Below, in pieces: positions 42,869 through 52,887 of a stretch of DNA of 64,000 bases (positions are counted from its first letter, which is position 1; every line of letters starts with the position of its first letter). The DNA lies in contig NZ_JBBYXJ010000002.1 in the NCBI RefSeq assembly GCF_039655775.1, positions 1,364,001 through 1,428,000 on the forward strand, read 5' to 3'. The DNA is from Iodidimonas sp. SYSU 1G8 (GTDB taxonomy: Bacteria; Pseudomonadota; Alphaproteobacteria; SMXS01). The position numbers and the translations under genes are program-made. The notes under the pieces are model-generated. The model saw only the letters and a program-made list of their open reading frames with translations. It did not search any database and was not told the origin of the DNA.

Positions 42869-43333
42869 TCAGCCCCGGATATGAAGAACGCAGATCAGCG
42901 TGAACAGCCGGCGCGCCGTGGCCAGATCCATTTCGACCTGCTGCGTCAGCCGCTCGCGCAGCAGTTCCGATCCCTCGTTGTGCAGGCCGCGCCGGCCCAT
43001 GTCGATCGCCTCGATCTGTGAGGGGCTCGCGGTCTTGATGGCGGCGAAGTAGCTTTCGCACACCATGAAATAGTCCTTGATGATGCGGCGGAACGGCGTG
43101 ACCTGAAGGCGGATTTCCTCCAGCTGGTTCTCCTCGCCATCGCGCACCTCGATGATCAGCCGGGTCTCCTCCAGCCGCAGGACGAGATCATAGGGACCGG
43201 GCACCGACTTCAGGCTGAAGACATTGTCCTCGAGCAGGTCGAAGATCGCCACCTTGCGCTCATGCTCGATATCCGCGTTGCGGCGGACTATGGACTTCTC
43301 GTCGAGTCTGATCCTGATGATGTCGCCGGGCAT
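42869..43333 (-). CDS. UPF0262 family protein
   Basis: The 154-residue protein runs from PGDIIRIRLDEKSIVRRNAD to IDMGRRGLHNEGSELL, the UPF0262 pattern conserved in alphaproteobacteria downstream of hisD. It is soluble; function is unknown. ATG 43333 fits the family start. It is 6 bp from the phosphatase gene. Confidence 0.92.
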   Translation of the reverse strand: MPGDIIRIRLDEKSIVRRNADIEHERKVAIFDLLEDNVFSLKSVPGPYDLVLRLEETRLIIEVRDGEENQLEEIRLQVTPFRRIIKDYFMVCESYFAAIKTASPSQIEAIDMGRRGLHNEGSELLRERLTQQVEMDLATARRLFTLICVLHIRG

Positions 43334-43400
43334 GGCGCGGACGCTAAAGCGGATCGTGTCGCGGGGAAACGGGAAAGGTTGCGTAGCCGGTACGCATCGT

Positions 43401-44690
43401 TCAGCGGCGCCTGATTTCCATGGACAATGCGTGCGCGTCGAGGCCTTCCAGATGGGCGAGCAGCTCCGCCGCCGGTGCGATGGCATCGAGGCTCGCCGCA
43501 TCGCACGAGATCAGCGTCGTGCGCTTCAGGAAGTCGAGCACCGACAGGCCCGAGGCGAAGCGCGCCGTGCGCGACGTTGGGAGCACATGGTTCGGGCCGG
43601 CGATGTAGTCTCCGATGGCCTCCGGCGTGTGGCGGCCGAGGAAGATGGCGCCAGCGTGGCGCACCAGCCCGGAAAAGCGCTCGGCGTCATCCATGGCCAG
43701 TTCCAGATGCTCCGGCGCGATCCGGTCGACCAGCGGCGCGGCATCGTGCAGCGCCTTCACCAGGATGATGGCGCCATTGGCGTTCCACGACGCGCGGGCG
43801 ATCTCGGTCCGGCCCAGGCTCTGCAGGTGAATCTCCACCGCCCGTTCCACCGCGTCGGCGAAGGCCGGGTCGTCGGTAATCAGGATCGACTGCGCGGCGG
43901 TATCGTGCTCGGCCTGGCTGAGCAGGTCGGCGGCGATCCATGCCGGATCGTTCTTGCCATCGGCGACCACCAGGATTTCCGAGGGGCCGGCGATCATGTC
44001 GATGCCGATGGTGCCGAACACCTGCCGCTTGGCGGCGGCCACGAAGGCGTTGCCGGGGCCGACCACCTTGTCGACCGGCGCGATGCTCTCGGTGCCATAG
44101 GCCAGCGCCGCGACCGCCTGAGCGCCGCCCACCTTGTAGATCTCGCCCACGCCCGCCGTGCTGGCGGCGGCGAGGACCATGGGATTGAGGATTCCGTCGG
44201 GCGTCGGCACGACCATGGCGAGACGGGGCACGCCAGCGACGCGCGCCGGGATCGCGTTCATCAGCACCGAACTGGGATAGGCGGCGGTGCCGCCCGGAAC
44301 GTACAGGCCGACCGCGTCGATGGGCGTCCAGCGATAGCCAAGGACGACACCGGCGGCATCGGTGAAGCGCAAATCTTCCGGCTTCTGCTTCTCGTGGAAC
44401 ACCCGGATGCGCTCGGCGGCGACGCGCAGGGCGTCGAGCGCCTCGCCGGAGACGGATTCGCGGGCTTCCAGGATTTCCTGCGGCCGGACGCGGACCGTCT
44501 CGGCGGACAGATCGATCCGATCGAAGCGAGAGGTGTACTCGAATAGCGCCTCGTCGCCCCGCTGGCGCACATCGCCGATGATGTCGGCCACGATCTCGGC
44601 GACGTCCGGATCAGACTCGCGCTTCAGTCCCAGCAGGGTCTGGAAGGACTGCTCGAAATTGCGCGCCGACGCGTCAAGCCGCCTGGGCAT
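43401..44690 (-). CDS. hisD: Histidinol dehydrogenase
   Basis: The 429-residue zinc enzyme performs the last two oxidations of histidine synthesis, L-histidinol to L-histidine with 2 NAD+. Signatures include [28 protein letters not shown] and the catalytic IAPEHLEL. It overlaps hisG by 17 bp. Confidence 0.97.
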   Translation of the reverse strand: MPRRLDASARNFEQSFQTLLGLKRESDPDVAEIVADIIGDVRQRGDEALFEYTSRFDRIDLSAETVRVRPQEILEARESVSGEALDALRVAAERIRVFHEKQKPEDLRFTDAAGVVLGYRWTPIDAVGLYVPGGTAAYPSSVLMNAIPARVAGVPRLAMVVPTPDGILNPMVLAAASTAGVGEIYKVGGAQAVAALAYGTESIAPVDKVVGPGNAFVAAAKRQVFGTIGIDMIAGPSEILVVADGKNDPAWIAADLLSQAEHDTAAQSILITDDPAFADAVERAVEIHLQSLGRTEIARASWNANGAIILVKALHDAAPLVDRIAPEHLELAMDDAERFSGLVRHAGAIFLGRHTPEAIGDYIAGPNHVLPTSRTARFASGLSVLDFLKRTTLISCDAASLDAIAPAAELLAHLEGLDAHALSMEIRRR

Positions 44691-45342
44691 TGACGACCTC
44701 CCGGAAGCGCTCGATGCGGGCGGCGATCTCGCCGGGACGGGTCTTGAACGCGGCGCGGTTGACGATCAGCCGGGAGCTGATGTCGACAATGCGCTCGATC
44801 TCGACCAGACCATTGGCCTTCAGCGTCACGCCCGTGCTCACCAGATCGACGATATGGCGGCACAGCCCGAGCGCCGGGGCCAGTTCCATGGCGCCGTTCA
44901 GCTTGATGCATTCCGCCTGCACGCCGCGCGCCGCGAAATGCCGGTGGGTGATGTTGGGATATTTGGTGGCGACGCGGACATGGCTCCACTGGCGCGGATC
45001 GTCGCTCTCGCTCAGCTCGACCGGTTCGGCAACCGACAGGCGGCAGTGACCGATGTTAAGGTCCAGCGGCGCGTAGACGCCGTCATAGTCGAATTCCATC
45101 AGCACATCGTTGCCGCACACGCCCATCTGCGCGCCGCCGAAGGCGACGAAGGTCGCCACGTCGAAGCTGCGCACGCGGATGATCTCCAGCCCTGGATCAT
45201 TGGTGGCAAAGCGCAACTTGCGGGACTTCTCGTCGTCGAAATCCGGTTCGGGCTCGATACCGGCCGCATGCAGCAGGGGGCGCACCTCTTTGAGGATGCG
45301 CCCTTTCGGCAGGGCCAGGACGATCGGGTCCGTCGCGCTCAT
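44674..45342 (-). CDS. hisG: ATP phosphoribosyltransferase, short form
   Basis: The 222-residue protein is of the HisG-S type, lacking the regulatory C-terminal domain, with LALPKGRIL at the start and [16 protein letters not shown] near the end. It catalyses the first step of histidine synthesis. Short HisG needs HisZ, which is not in the window. It is the first gene of the his unit. Confidence 0.95.
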   Translation of the reverse strand: MSATDPIVLALPKGRILKEVRPLLHAAGIEPEPDFDDEKSRKLRFATNDPGLEIIRVRSFDVATFVAFGGAQMGVCGNDVLMEFDYDGVYAPLDLNIGHCRLSVAEPVELSESDDPRQWSHVRVATKYPNITHRHFAARGVQAECIKLNGAMELAPALGLCRHIVDLVSTGVTLKANGLVEIERIVDISSRLIVNRAAFKTRPGEIAARIERFREVVNAQAA

Positions 45343-45555
45343 GGTCGTTCTTTCCGGCAGCGTTCTCGTGCGGTGTTGGGGTGCCTATGTGGGCCACGTT
45401 CCGCGTGCGGCAAGGTTTAGTGATCTAAGGCGCGGAAATCAACGACGGCCGGAACCGTTTCCCGCGCTGAAACGATAAAGGCGCCGCAGGGCGTGCGTGA
45501 TCAGTTACCGCCGACTTCGTGACCGGCTATACTTTTTTTCATAGACGAGGATTCA

Positions 45556-46305
45556 ATGGACGAGGCTAGCAAGGCGTTTGGTGGGTGCGCGGGTTGTCGT
45601 GAGCCGCTCGGCTTCGATATTTCGATGGCGTTCCAGCCCATTGTGGATATCGGTGACCGCTCCATCATCGCTTACGAGGCGCTGGTACGGGGCGCGGCGG
45701 GCGAACCGGCGGGCACGGTGTTCAGCCGCCTGACCGACGAGACGCTTTACGGGTTCGACCAGGCCTGCCGGATCAAGGCCGTCGAGATGGCGGCAACGCT
45801 GGGTCTGGATAGTTTCCTCAACATCAACTTCATGCCCAACGCGGTCTACGAGCCTCGGCACTGCATCCAGAGCACGCTGGCCGCCTCGCGCCGCACGGGA
45901 TTCCCGCTGCAGCGTATCGTGTTCGAGGTGAGCGAGTCCGAGCGTATTACCCGTCAGGACAGGCTGATCGAAATCTTGCGCGAATACCGGGAATTCGGGT
46001 TCCGGACCGCCATCGACGATTTCGGCGCCGGATTTGCCGGCCTCTCGTTGCTTGCCAACTTCCAGCCCGACATCGTCAAGATCGATATGGAACTGGTGCG
46101 CGGCATTGATGCCGACCTGACGCGCCGCACGATCCTGAAAGGCATCCTCGATATCTGCGGGTCGATGGACATCAAGATCATCGCCGAGGGCGTCGAAACA
46201 GCCGATGAGATGAAAGCGCTCGCCGATCTGGGGGTGACCCAGATGCAGGGATACCTGTTCGCACGTCCCGGCTTTCAGACGTTGCCAGCCGTCGATTGGC
46301 CCTGA
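45556..46305 (+). CDS. EAL domain cyclic-di-GMP phosphodiesterase
   Basis: The 249-residue single-domain EAL protein has the catalytic residues YEALVRG, LNINF, FEVSES, AIDDFGAG, VKID, AEGVET and QGYLFARP. No GGDEF, PAS or membrane segment is attached; a short N-terminal CxxC (GCAGC) precedes the domain. It should hydrolyse c-di-GMP in the cytoplasm. GAGGA precedes the ATG. Confidence 0.93.
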   Translation: MDEASKAFGGCAGCREPLGFDISMAFQPIVDIGDRSIIAYEALVRGAAGEPAGTVFSRLTDETLYGFDQACRIKAVEMAATLGLDSFLNINFMPNAVYEPRHCIQSTLAASRRTGFPLQRIVFEVSESERITRQDRLIEILREYREFGFRTAIDDFGAGFAGLSLLANFQPDIVKIDMELVRGIDADLTRRTILKGILDICGSMDIKIIAEGVETADEMKALADLGVTQMQGYLFARPGFQTLPAVDWP

Positions 46306-46473
46306 CGCAAAGGCGGGCGCCTTCCGCGTGGGACGGAATCCGGGCATTCCCTCGTTGGAAAACTCTGGTATCCTGCGGCCCGAAACGGGGCACGCTTCAT
46401 GGCTTGCCGCACCGGGTGATCCTCACTAGGATCGCGCGTGACTTTTACCGTGTTCAGGGGAGAGCCAGTCAAC

Positions 46474-46902
46474 ATGGCCAAGCAGCAAGTTCCGGTCCAG
46501 GAAGGTTTGTTCACGTGGCCGTCGGACAACCCGCGCCTTATCGGTCGCCGGGAAAAGAAGACGGGCCGCATCTACTTCCCGGCCATCCACAACTATGTGT
46601 CGGATGAAGATTCCGAAGAGGTCCACCTGTCCACGCGCGGCAAGCTGTGGACCTGGACCATTCAGGGCTTCCTGCCGAAGAATCCGCCCTACAAGGGGCC
46701 GGAGACGGTCGAGACCTTCAAGCCCTACGGCGTCGGCTACATCGAGTTGCCGGGCGAGATCATTGTCGAGTCGCGGCTGACCGAGAGCGATCCGGCCAAG
46801 CTGAAGATCGGCATGGAAATGGAAATGGTCCTTATTCCGTTCCGCGAGGACGAAAAAGGCAACGAGGTAGTCACTTTTGCATTCAAGCCGGTCGAAGGCT
46901 GA
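46474..46902 (+). CDS. DUF35 OB-fold protein, thiolase partner, zinc-ribbon cysteines absent
   Basis: The 142-residue protein matches DUF35/ChsH2-type OB-fold proteins (LWTWTIQGFLPKNPPYKG, YGVGYIELPGEIIVESRL). The N-terminal rubredoxin-like zinc ribbon normally has two CxxC pairs, but no cysteine is present (RLIGRREKKTGRIYFPAIHN). ATG 46474 follows AGGGGAGAG. It is 24 bp before the SCP2-type thiolase, the partner arrangement of acyl-CoA aldolase or thiolase complexes. Confidence 0.85.
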   Translation: MAKQQVPVQEGLFTWPSDNPRLIGRREKKTGRIYFPAIHNYVSDEDSEEVHLSTRGKLWTWTIQGFLPKNPPYKGPETVETFKPYGVGYIELPGEIIVESRLTESDPAKLKIGMEMEMVLIPFREDEKGNEVVTFAFKPVEG

Positions 46903-46926
46903 GCGGCTCGAACAGGGAGACGGAAT

Positions 46927-48072
46927 ATGACTGAAGTTTGCATCATCGGCATCGGTATCCACAAATTCGGCCGCACCGACGGCATGAGCGGTCGCCAGCA
47001 GGGCGCTTACGCCGTGCGTCAGGCCCTCAAGGATTGCGGCCTGGAATGGGAAGACATGCAGTTCGCCTTCGGTGGCTCGGCCGCCGCCGGCAACGCGGAC
47101 TCGCTGGTCAATGAGCTGGGCCTCACGGGCATCCAGTTCGTGAACGTGTCCAACGGCTGCGCCACGGGCGGCTCGGCCCTCTTGTCTGCCTACACGGCCA
47201 TCAAGGCGGGCCAGTACGATGTCGGCGTCGCCGTCGGCTTCGACAAGCACCCGCGCGGCGCGTTCAATGCCGACCCGAAGGCCTCGGGCCTCGAGACCTG
47301 GTACGGCGAAACCGGCCTCATGCTGACGACCCAGTTCTTCGGCATGAAGATCCAGAAGTATCTGCACGATCACAACCTGTCGCCGGAAGTGCTGGGCCTG
47401 GTCGCCCAGAAGGCTTTCCGCAACGGCGCGAAGAATCCGAACGCATGGCGCCGTGACGAGGTCGATCTCGACACGATCATGAACTCGGACATGCTGTCCA
47501 ACCCGCTGACCAAGTACATGTTCTGCTCGCCTGCCGAAGGCGGCGTGGCGCTCATCCTGGCCAGCGAAAAGGCGGCCCGCCGCTTCACCAACCGTCCGGT
47601 GTTCCTGAAGGCCGTCACCATGAAGACGCGCCATTACGGCTCGTTCGAGGTGTTCAGCCCCTACCAGGCGCTGCAGCAGGCCCCCGCGCCGACCGTATTC
47701 GCCGCCAAGGCCGCGTTCGAGATGGCCGGCCTCGGTCCGGAAGACGTGGGTGTGATCCAGATCCAGGACACCGAGTCGGGCGCCGAGGTCATGCACATGG
47801 CCGAGAACGGCTTCTGCAAGGATGGCGAGCAGGAAAAGCTGCTGCGTGAAGGCGCGACCGAGATCAATGGCCGCATGCCGACCAACACGGATGGCGGCTG
47901 CATCGCCAATGGCGAGCCGATCGGCGCGTCGGGTCTGCGTCAGGTCTACGAAGTCGTCCTGCAGCTCCGCGGCGAGGCCGGCGAGCGTCAGGTGCAGAAC
48001 AATCCGAAGACCGGCTACACCCATGTGTACGGTGCGCCGGGCCTGTCGGCCTGCACGGTTCTGCAGAACTAG
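46927..48072 (+). CDS. SCP2-type thiolase / lipid-transfer protein
   Basis: The 381-residue thiolase-fold protein has Cys78 in VSNGCATGGSA, the GEPIGASGLRQ segment and a C-terminal GLSACTVLQN. It resembles nonspecific lipid-transfer-type thiolases and Ltp-type retro-aldolases used in steroid side-chain breakdown. It pairs with the DUF35 gene. A strong terminator ends the two-gene unit. Confidence 0.92.
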   Translation: MTEVCIIGIGIHKFGRTDGMSGRQQGAYAVRQALKDCGLEWEDMQFAFGGSAAAGNADSLVNELGLTGIQFVNVSNGCATGGSALLSAYTAIKAGQYDVGVAVGFDKHPRGAFNADPKASGLETWYGETGLMLTTQFFGMKIQKYLHDHNLSPEVLGLVAQKAFRNGAKNPNAWRRDEVDLDTIMNSDMLSNPLTKYMFCSPAEGGVALILASEKAARRFTNRPVFLKAVTMKTRHYGSFEVFSPYQALQQAPAPTVFAAKAAFEMAGLGPEDVGVIQIQDTESGAEVMHMAENGFCKDGEQEKLLREGATEINGRMPTNTDGGCIANGEPIGASGLRQVYEVVLQLRGEAGERQVQNNPKTGYTHVYGAPGLSACTVLQN

Positions 48073-48096
48073 TTCCGCGGACATAGAAGTTCGAGA

Positions 48097-48131
48097 GGCC
48101 CGGACGGTTTCCCCGTCCGGGCCTTTTCTTT
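48097..48131 (+). terminator. Intrinsic terminator after the thiolase
   Basis: GGCCCGGACGG (48097-48107) pairs perfectly with CCGTCCGGGCC (48113-48123), followed by TTTTCTTT. It lies 24 bp after the thiolase stop. Confidence 0.9.
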
Positions 48132-48180
48132 GGCGGATGATGTGGCGGCGGCGGTACGATAGGATCGCTGGATAGATACA

Positions 48181-49428
48181 ATGCCGGTCCTCGATCCAAT
48201 GATGTTCAAGCCCTTTCTTCTTCCGGCCCTCGCTCTCCTTGGCATCGCCGGGTTTGTCGCCTTCTATTTGAATGGCGCCCCGGCCAAGGCGGGCGTCCGC
48301 GTCAGCGGCGACCAGATCCTTCTCGACGGCAAGCCTTTCCAGATGCGGGGCGCGGCCGGGACCCAGCGTCTCGATATCCTCAAAGGGCTCGGTGCGACCG
48401 TGGTGCGGACCTATGGCGATCCGCCCGATGCTGTCTTGAACGAAGCGCAGAAACTGGGTCTCAAGGTGGTCGTCGGCTTCTGGCTGGAGCATCCGCGGCG
48501 CGGCTTCGACTACCGCGATCCGGCCCAGGCGAAGGCGCAGCTCGACCAGCTGGAGGCCTTCATCCGGCGCTACAAGGATCATCCCGCGCTGCTGATGTGG
48601 GGTCTCGGCAACGAGGTCGAGGCCGAGCTGGATGACGACAGCGCGGTCTGGCCCGGCATCGCCGAGGCGGCGCGGCTGGTGCGCGGGATCGACCCCGACC
48701 ATCCCATCATGGCGGTTCTCGCCGAAGCAGGCGGCGACAAGGTGACGAGGCTGATGCAGGCCGCGCCCGACATCGACGTGCTCGGCGTCAATTCCTATGG
48801 CGATGCGTTGCTCAGCCTTCCGGAACGCGTCCGGGCGCAGGGGTGGAAAGGGCCGCTGGTCGTGACCGAGCTTGGCGCGCTCGGTCAGTGGCAGGCGCAG
48901 CCCAAGCCGTGGGGCGCGGTCATCGAGCCGACCAGCACCCAGAAGGCCGCGCTGCTGCGCACCTATCTGGGTGGTCTCAAGCCGAAGACCGCCGGCCAGA
49001 TCCTGTTCTACTGGGGCCAGAAACAGGAGGTAACGCCGACCTGGCACAGCCTGCTGTTGCCTGACGGCAGCTGGAACGAGATCGCGGAAGTCATGGCGGA
49101 GGTGTGGGGCGGGCGCGCACCCGGCGGCAATCGGGCGCCGCGCATCGGCCGTTTCGACATGGAAGCCGGGCGCGCGGTCCTCGAGGTAACCGATCCGGAT
49201 GGCGATCCGCTGGATGTGCACTGGGACGTGATGGCCGAGAGTACCGATTTGCGCAAGGCCGGGGATCTGGAGTCCGTTCCGGCGCGCCATGCGGCGGCTA
49301 TCCTGTCGTCGGATCATGCCGGCGCGCGGATCGGCGGGCTGCCGCCCGGCGCCTACCGCCTGTTCGTGACCATCCGCGATGGAAGAGGCGCGGTCGCCAG
49401 CGGTAATCTTCCGTTTCTCGCGCCTTGA
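48181..49428 (+). CDS. Membrane-anchored glycoside hydrolase, TIM-barrel type
   Basis: The 415-residue protein has an N-terminal membrane helix (about 10-30), a (beta/alpha)8 domain with likely acid/base Glu145 (WGLGNEVEAE) and nucleophile Glu230 (VVTELGAL), and a C-terminal beta domain (330-415). This resembles GH2-like catalytic domains. It would act on an extracytoplasmic glucan or glycan. No clear ribosome site precedes ATG 48181; ATG 48199 and 48202 are alternatives. Confidence 0.82.
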   Translation: MPVLDPMMFKPFLLPALALLGIAGFVAFYLNGAPAKAGVRVSGDQILLDGKPFQMRGAAGTQRLDILKGLGATVVRTYGDPPDAVLNEAQKLGLKVVVGFWLEHPRRGFDYRDPAQAKAQLDQLEAFIRRYKDHPALLMWGLGNEVEAELDDDSAVWPGIAEAARLVRGIDPDHPIMAVLAEAGGDKVTRLMQAAPDIDVLGVNSYGDALLSLPERVRAQGWKGPLVVTELGALGQWQAQPKPWGAVIEPTSTQKAALLRTYLGGLKPKTAGQILFYWGQKQEVTPTWHSLLLPDGSWNEIAEVMAEVWGGRAPGGNRAPRIGRFDMEAGRAVLEVTDPDGDPLDVHWDVMAESTDLRKAGDLESVPARHAAAILSSDHAGARIGGLPPGAYRLFVTIRDGRGAVASGNLPFLAP

Positions 49429-49535
49429 CCGCCGGGCATCCCGATCAGTCTTCGGCCGTGACCTCCCAACGACGTCAAGTTGCGCGGTTCCCGGATGCCG
49501 CTTACGCTTCTCGCCTCAATAGGGGAGACGGGCTC

Positions 49536-50108
49536 ATGACCGATATGAACGATGTGCTGGCGCGACTTACCGCGCTGGAGGCAGAGGTGGCACGGCAGGC
49601 GGATCTGGCGGCCATCAACGATTTGCTGACTCGCTATTCGCGGGCGCTGGACTGGCTCGACGATGCCATGCTGGACACCGTGTTCTATGACGACGCCGAC
49701 ATCGACTACGGCTTCTTCAAGGGCAACGGCAAGGACTTCAAGCCGCGCCTGATGGACGTGGAGCACAGCGTCGGCCGCCGGTGGCATTTCACCAGCCAGG
49801 TGAAGATCGACCTGCACGGCGAAACGGCCGAGGTGGAAAGCTACAATCTCAGCCTCTCGCTGCCCGAGAGCAAGCCCGGAGACGGCACACCCTTTGCCAT
49901 CTTCTTTGGTTTCTACAAGGACCGGGTACTGAAGCGGGGCAGCCAATGGGGCATAATCGCGCGCAAGCACCTGCTGGTCGCGGGCGCGCCGCTCGCGGAA
50001 ATCCCCATGGACGGCGACATGGGCATGCTCAACCAGATCGGCATGACCGGCCCGTCCCATCCCGACTACCGCGTGCTGACACAGGCGCAGGTGCTCGAAG
50101 GACGCTGA
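49536..50108 (+). CDS. SnoaL-like (NTF2 fold) protein
   Basis: The 190-residue protein starts with a helix (DMNDVLARLTALEAEV) and has the SnoaL_4 pattern INDLLTRYSRALDWLDDAML, as in scytalone dehydratase or bile-acid 7-alpha-dehydratase-like enzymes. ATG 49536 has GGGGAGA upstream. It may take part in steroid or aromatic catabolism next to the enoyl-CoA hydratase; substrate unknown. Confidence 0.85.
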   Translation: MTDMNDVLARLTALEAEVARQADLAAINDLLTRYSRALDWLDDAMLDTVFYDDADIDYGFFKGNGKDFKPRLMDVEHSVGRRWHFTSQVKIDLHGETAEVESYNLSLSLPESKPGDGTPFAIFFGFYKDRVLKRGSQWGIIARKHLLVAGAPLAEIPMDGDMGMLNQIGMTGPSHPDYRVLTQAQVLEGR

Positions 50109-50168
50109 GGCATTGCACCCGTACGGGCCGCCGCCTAATGTCGGCGGCCTGACAATCAGGGGTGACTT

Positions 50169-50960
50169 ATGTCTTACGAAACCATTCTCTATGACGTCGA
50201 TGGCCCGGTGGCCGTCATCACGCTGAACCGGCCCGAGCGGCGCAACGCCTGGACGCGGGTGATGTCGCGCGAGCTGGTCGAGGCGTTCGAGCGCGCCAAT
50301 GCCGACAATGCGGTCGGCGCCATCGTGCTGACCGGCGCGGGCAAGGGCTTCTGCGCGGGCGCGGATATCGAACAGGCGTTCAAGGCGCGCATCGACGGCG
50401 CCGAGGACAAGAAGGAAGAAGAGACCGGCATGCCGGGCGGCACCGACTGGGCCGATCTATGCCGCCGGTCCAAGCCGCTGATCGCGGCGGTGAATGGGGC
50501 GTCCGTCGGCGTCGGCGCCACCATGATTCTGCCCTTCGACGTGATCGTGGCGTCCGAGGAGGCCAAGTTCGGCATGTTCTTCGCCAAGATGGGCCTGGTG
50601 CCGGAGTTGGGCTCTTCCCACTTCCTCGAGCGCCGCGTGGGCTTTGGCATGGCCAACGAGCTTTGCCTGACCGCCCGGCTGATCGACGCCAAGGAAGCTG
50701 GCCGCATCCGTCTTGCCGATCATGTGGTTCCGGCGGGCGAGCTGCTGGACAAGGCCAAGGCGCTCGGGCGTGAAATCTCCGCCAATCCGGACCGTCAGCT
50801 GCGGCTCATCAAGGGCCTGCTGCGCGACCACGGCCCGGCTTCGGACATGCTGGCGGTCCAGAAGCGGGAAGGGGCCGTGCTGAAGGATTGCTATGCCTCC
50901 GACGAGCACAAGGAAGCCGTGGACGCGTTCTTGAACAAGCGTCCGGCGGTGTTCCGCTAA
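50169..50960 (+). CDS. Enoyl-CoA hydratase/isomerase family protein
   Basis: The 263-residue crotonase-fold enzyme has the oxyanion segments TGAGKGFCAGADIEQ and AVNGASVGVGATM and a Glu in MGLVPELGSS. It would hydrate or isomerise an enoyl-CoA. GGGGTGA precedes the ATG. It is 60 bp after the SnoaL-like gene and probably belongs to the same acyl-CoA pathway. Confidence 0.93.
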   Translation: MSYETILYDVDGPVAVITLNRPERRNAWTRVMSRELVEAFERANADNAVGAIVLTGAGKGFCAGADIEQAFKARIDGAEDKKEEETGMPGGTDWADLCRRSKPLIAAVNGASVGVGATMILPFDVIVASEEAKFGMFFAKMGLVPELGSSHFLERRVGFGMANELCLTARLIDAKEAGRIRLADHVVPAGELLDKAKALGREISANPDRQLRLIKGLLRDHGPASDMLAVQKREGAVLKDCYASDEHKEAVDAFLNKRPAVFR

Positions 50961-51015
50961 TCATTGACGCGCGTCCGTCGGTCCCGGTTTGGGGCCGGCG
51001 GCGCGCATCAGGCCA

Positions 51016-51714
51016 CTATTGGCCCGGCTGGGGAAACTCGCCGCCGATGGGACGGTCGCTGTCTGCTCCATCGCCATCGCGAGGGCGGGGACCTGGTTTG
51101 TCGTCCTCGCCGTCTTTCAGGTCAGTCGCCGCGTCGCGCTTGACGCTCGCGGGCGGCACCCAGACCACCGGGACGAAGGACGCCGCCGCGTCCCGGCCCT
51201 TTTCCCATTGTTCCGGCGTGATCTTCAGGCGCGCGCGCGCGAGTTTCTCGGGCGGCGTAGGCGTGAAGCCCAGGCGCTTGGTCTTGGGATTCTTGTCATA
51301 GAGCGTGAGCCATTTCGCCGCCTCGACGGGGTCGGCCATGATCCCCGCCGCATATTCGTAGGCCAGCGCGCCCTGCGCTTCCGGCCAGCCGGCCTCGGCC
51401 GCGCGGCGCAGCCACACGATGCCGTCCATGTATTTGGTGCGGTCGCCCCCGGCGAGGACGATATTACACTCGCCCAGACGGCGCTGCGCATCCTCATAGC
51501 CCGAGCCCTGGACCGCGACCCGGTAGAGAAGTTTGCTGGCGCCAGCGCAGTCACCGGCATTGTGCATCTGGACGGCCCGCACATAGGCGTTGCTCATGCG
51601 GTCCACGGCATTGCGATCCTGCGGCAGGCGGCCGCGCGGCGGCGGTTTGGACGAGCAGGCGGCGAGGGCCATGCTCGCGGCGAGCAGGACGGCGATCGTC
51701 TTGATGGCGGTCAA
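51016..51714 (-). CDS. Sel1-repeat lipoprotein
   Basis: The product of about 232 residues has a lipoprotein signal (SMALAAC), Sel1-like repeats (AQRRLGECN; GIVWLRRAAEAGWPEAQGAL; AAGIMADPVEAAKWL) and an Asp/Pro-rich tail. TTG 51714 is the likely start, with GGGAGA upstream; no ATG fits the signal. It probably scaffolds envelope proteins. Confidence 0.82.
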   Translation of the reverse strand: MTAIKTIAVLLAASMALAACSSKPPPRGRLPQDRNAVDRMSNAYVRAVQMHNAGDCAGASKLLYRVAVQGSGYEDAQRRLGECNIVLAGGDRTKYMDGIVWLRRAAEAGWPEAQGALAYEYAAGIMADPVEAAKWLTLYDKNPKTKRLGFTPTPPEKLARARLKITPEQWEKGRDAAASFVPVVWVPPASVKRDAATDLKDGEDDKPGPRPRDGDGADSDRPIGGEFPQPGQ

Positions 51715-51792
51715 AGGGCGTCTCCCGGCGTTGGCCTGTGGCCTATGAACTAGCACCGGACGGCAGCGCCGCCACCAAGATTCGTCACGGCA

Positions 51793-51825
51793 AGGGGAAA
51801 CGGGCACGGCGTCCGCCGTGCCCGT
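51793..51825 (-). terminator. Intrinsic terminator after asd
   Basis: ACGGGCACGGC (51800-51810) pairs perfectly with GCCGTGCCCGT (51815-51825) around a 4-base loop. On the minus strand it is followed by a T/C-rich run, just after the asd stop. Confidence 0.75.
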
Positions 51826-51831
51826 GACCGT

Positions 51832-52887
51832 TCAGCGCGGCAGCAGTTGCTCGGCGATCTGGACCGCGTTCAGGGCGGCGCCCTTCAGCAGCTGGTCGCC
51901 GGCGACGAACAAGGCCAGCGTCTTGCCAGACGGGTCGCCCAGATCGGTACGGATGCGCCCGACCAGCACATCGTCCTGACCCGACGCCTCCGAGGGCATG
52001 GGGAAGTGGTTGCGGGCGCGGTCGTCAACCAGTTTCAGGCCCGGCGCGCCGCTCAGCAGGCGTACTGCCTCCTCCGGAGTTACCACCTGGTCGAATTCGA
52101 CCGAAATCGCCATGGCATGGGCGCGCAGCACGGGTACGCGCACGCAGGTAATGCCGATGGGCAGATCGGCGGCGTCCAGCAGGCGGCGGGTTTCGGCGAC
52201 GACCTTCTGTTCCTCGCCATTGTAGCCGCTCTCCATGTCCACGTCGGCATTGTGGCTGAACAGGTTGAACGCATAGGGGTGGGGCAGAACCTTGTGGGCG
52301 TAATCCTCGCCGCGCAGGTTGGCGGCGGTGGACTCGCGCAGTTCCTCCATGGCGGCGGCGCCGGCCCCCGACGCGGCCTGATAGGTCGCCATCTGGATGC
52401 GGCGGATAGGATGGGCGTTGTGCAGTGGCGCGAGCGCCACGGTGGCAATGGCGGCGACGCAGTTGGGATTGGCGACGATACCCTGGTGCGCGGCCATCGC
52501 GGCCGGGTTGACCTCGGGCACCACCAGCGGCACGTCCGGATCCATGCGGAAAGCGGAAGAATTATCGACGACGACCGCGCCGGCCTTGATCGCCGCCGGG
52601 GCGAATTTGCGGGAAATGCTGGCGCCCGCCGAGAACAGGGCGACATCCACGCCCTCGAAGCTGTTCTCGGTCAGCTCCTCGATGGCGACCTGATGGCCCT
52701 TGAATGACATGGTCTTGCCGGCCGAGCGGGCCGAAGCCAGCAGCCGGATGCCGCCGACCGGGAACTTGCGCGCTTCCAGGCACGCCAGCAGCTCGACGCC
52801 CACGGCGCCGGTGGCGCCTACGATGGCGACGGTGGGGGAGGCCGCGATGGTGCGGGCCGAACTCTGGGGATCGATAGTGGTCTGCAT
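51832..52887 (-). CDS. asd: Aspartate-semialdehyde dehydrogenase
   Basis: The 351-residue enzyme makes aspartate semialdehyde from aspartyl phosphate for lysine, threonine, methionine and diaminopimelate. It has VAIVGATGAVG for NADP+, Cys143 in ANPNCVA and His in VLRAHAMAI. CAGGAGAGAG precedes the ATG. It appears monocistronic, ended by a hairpin. Confidence 0.96.
   Translation of the reverse strand: MQTTIDPQSSARTIAASPTVAIVGATGAVGVELLACLEARKFPVGGIRLLASARSAGKTMSFKGHQVAIEELTENSFEGVDVALFSAGASISRKFAPAAIKAGAVVVDNSSAFRMDPDVPLVVPEVNPAAMAAHQGIVANPNCVAAIATVALAPLHNAHPIRRIQMATYQAASGAGAAAMEELRESTAANLRGEDYAHKVLPHPYAFNLFSHNADVDMESGYNGEEQKVVAETRRLLDAADLPIGITCVRVPVLRAHAMAISVEFDQVVTPEEAVRLLSGAPGLKLVDDRARNHFPMPSEASGQDDVLVGRIRTDLGDPSGKTLALFVAGDQLLKGAALNAVQIAEQLLPR

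Noticed and set aside
46426-49317. 963-codon open frame on the minus strand
   Set aside because: It lies opposite the DUF35, thiolase and glycosidase genes, whose products match known families. Long antisense frames are common in GC-rich DNA.
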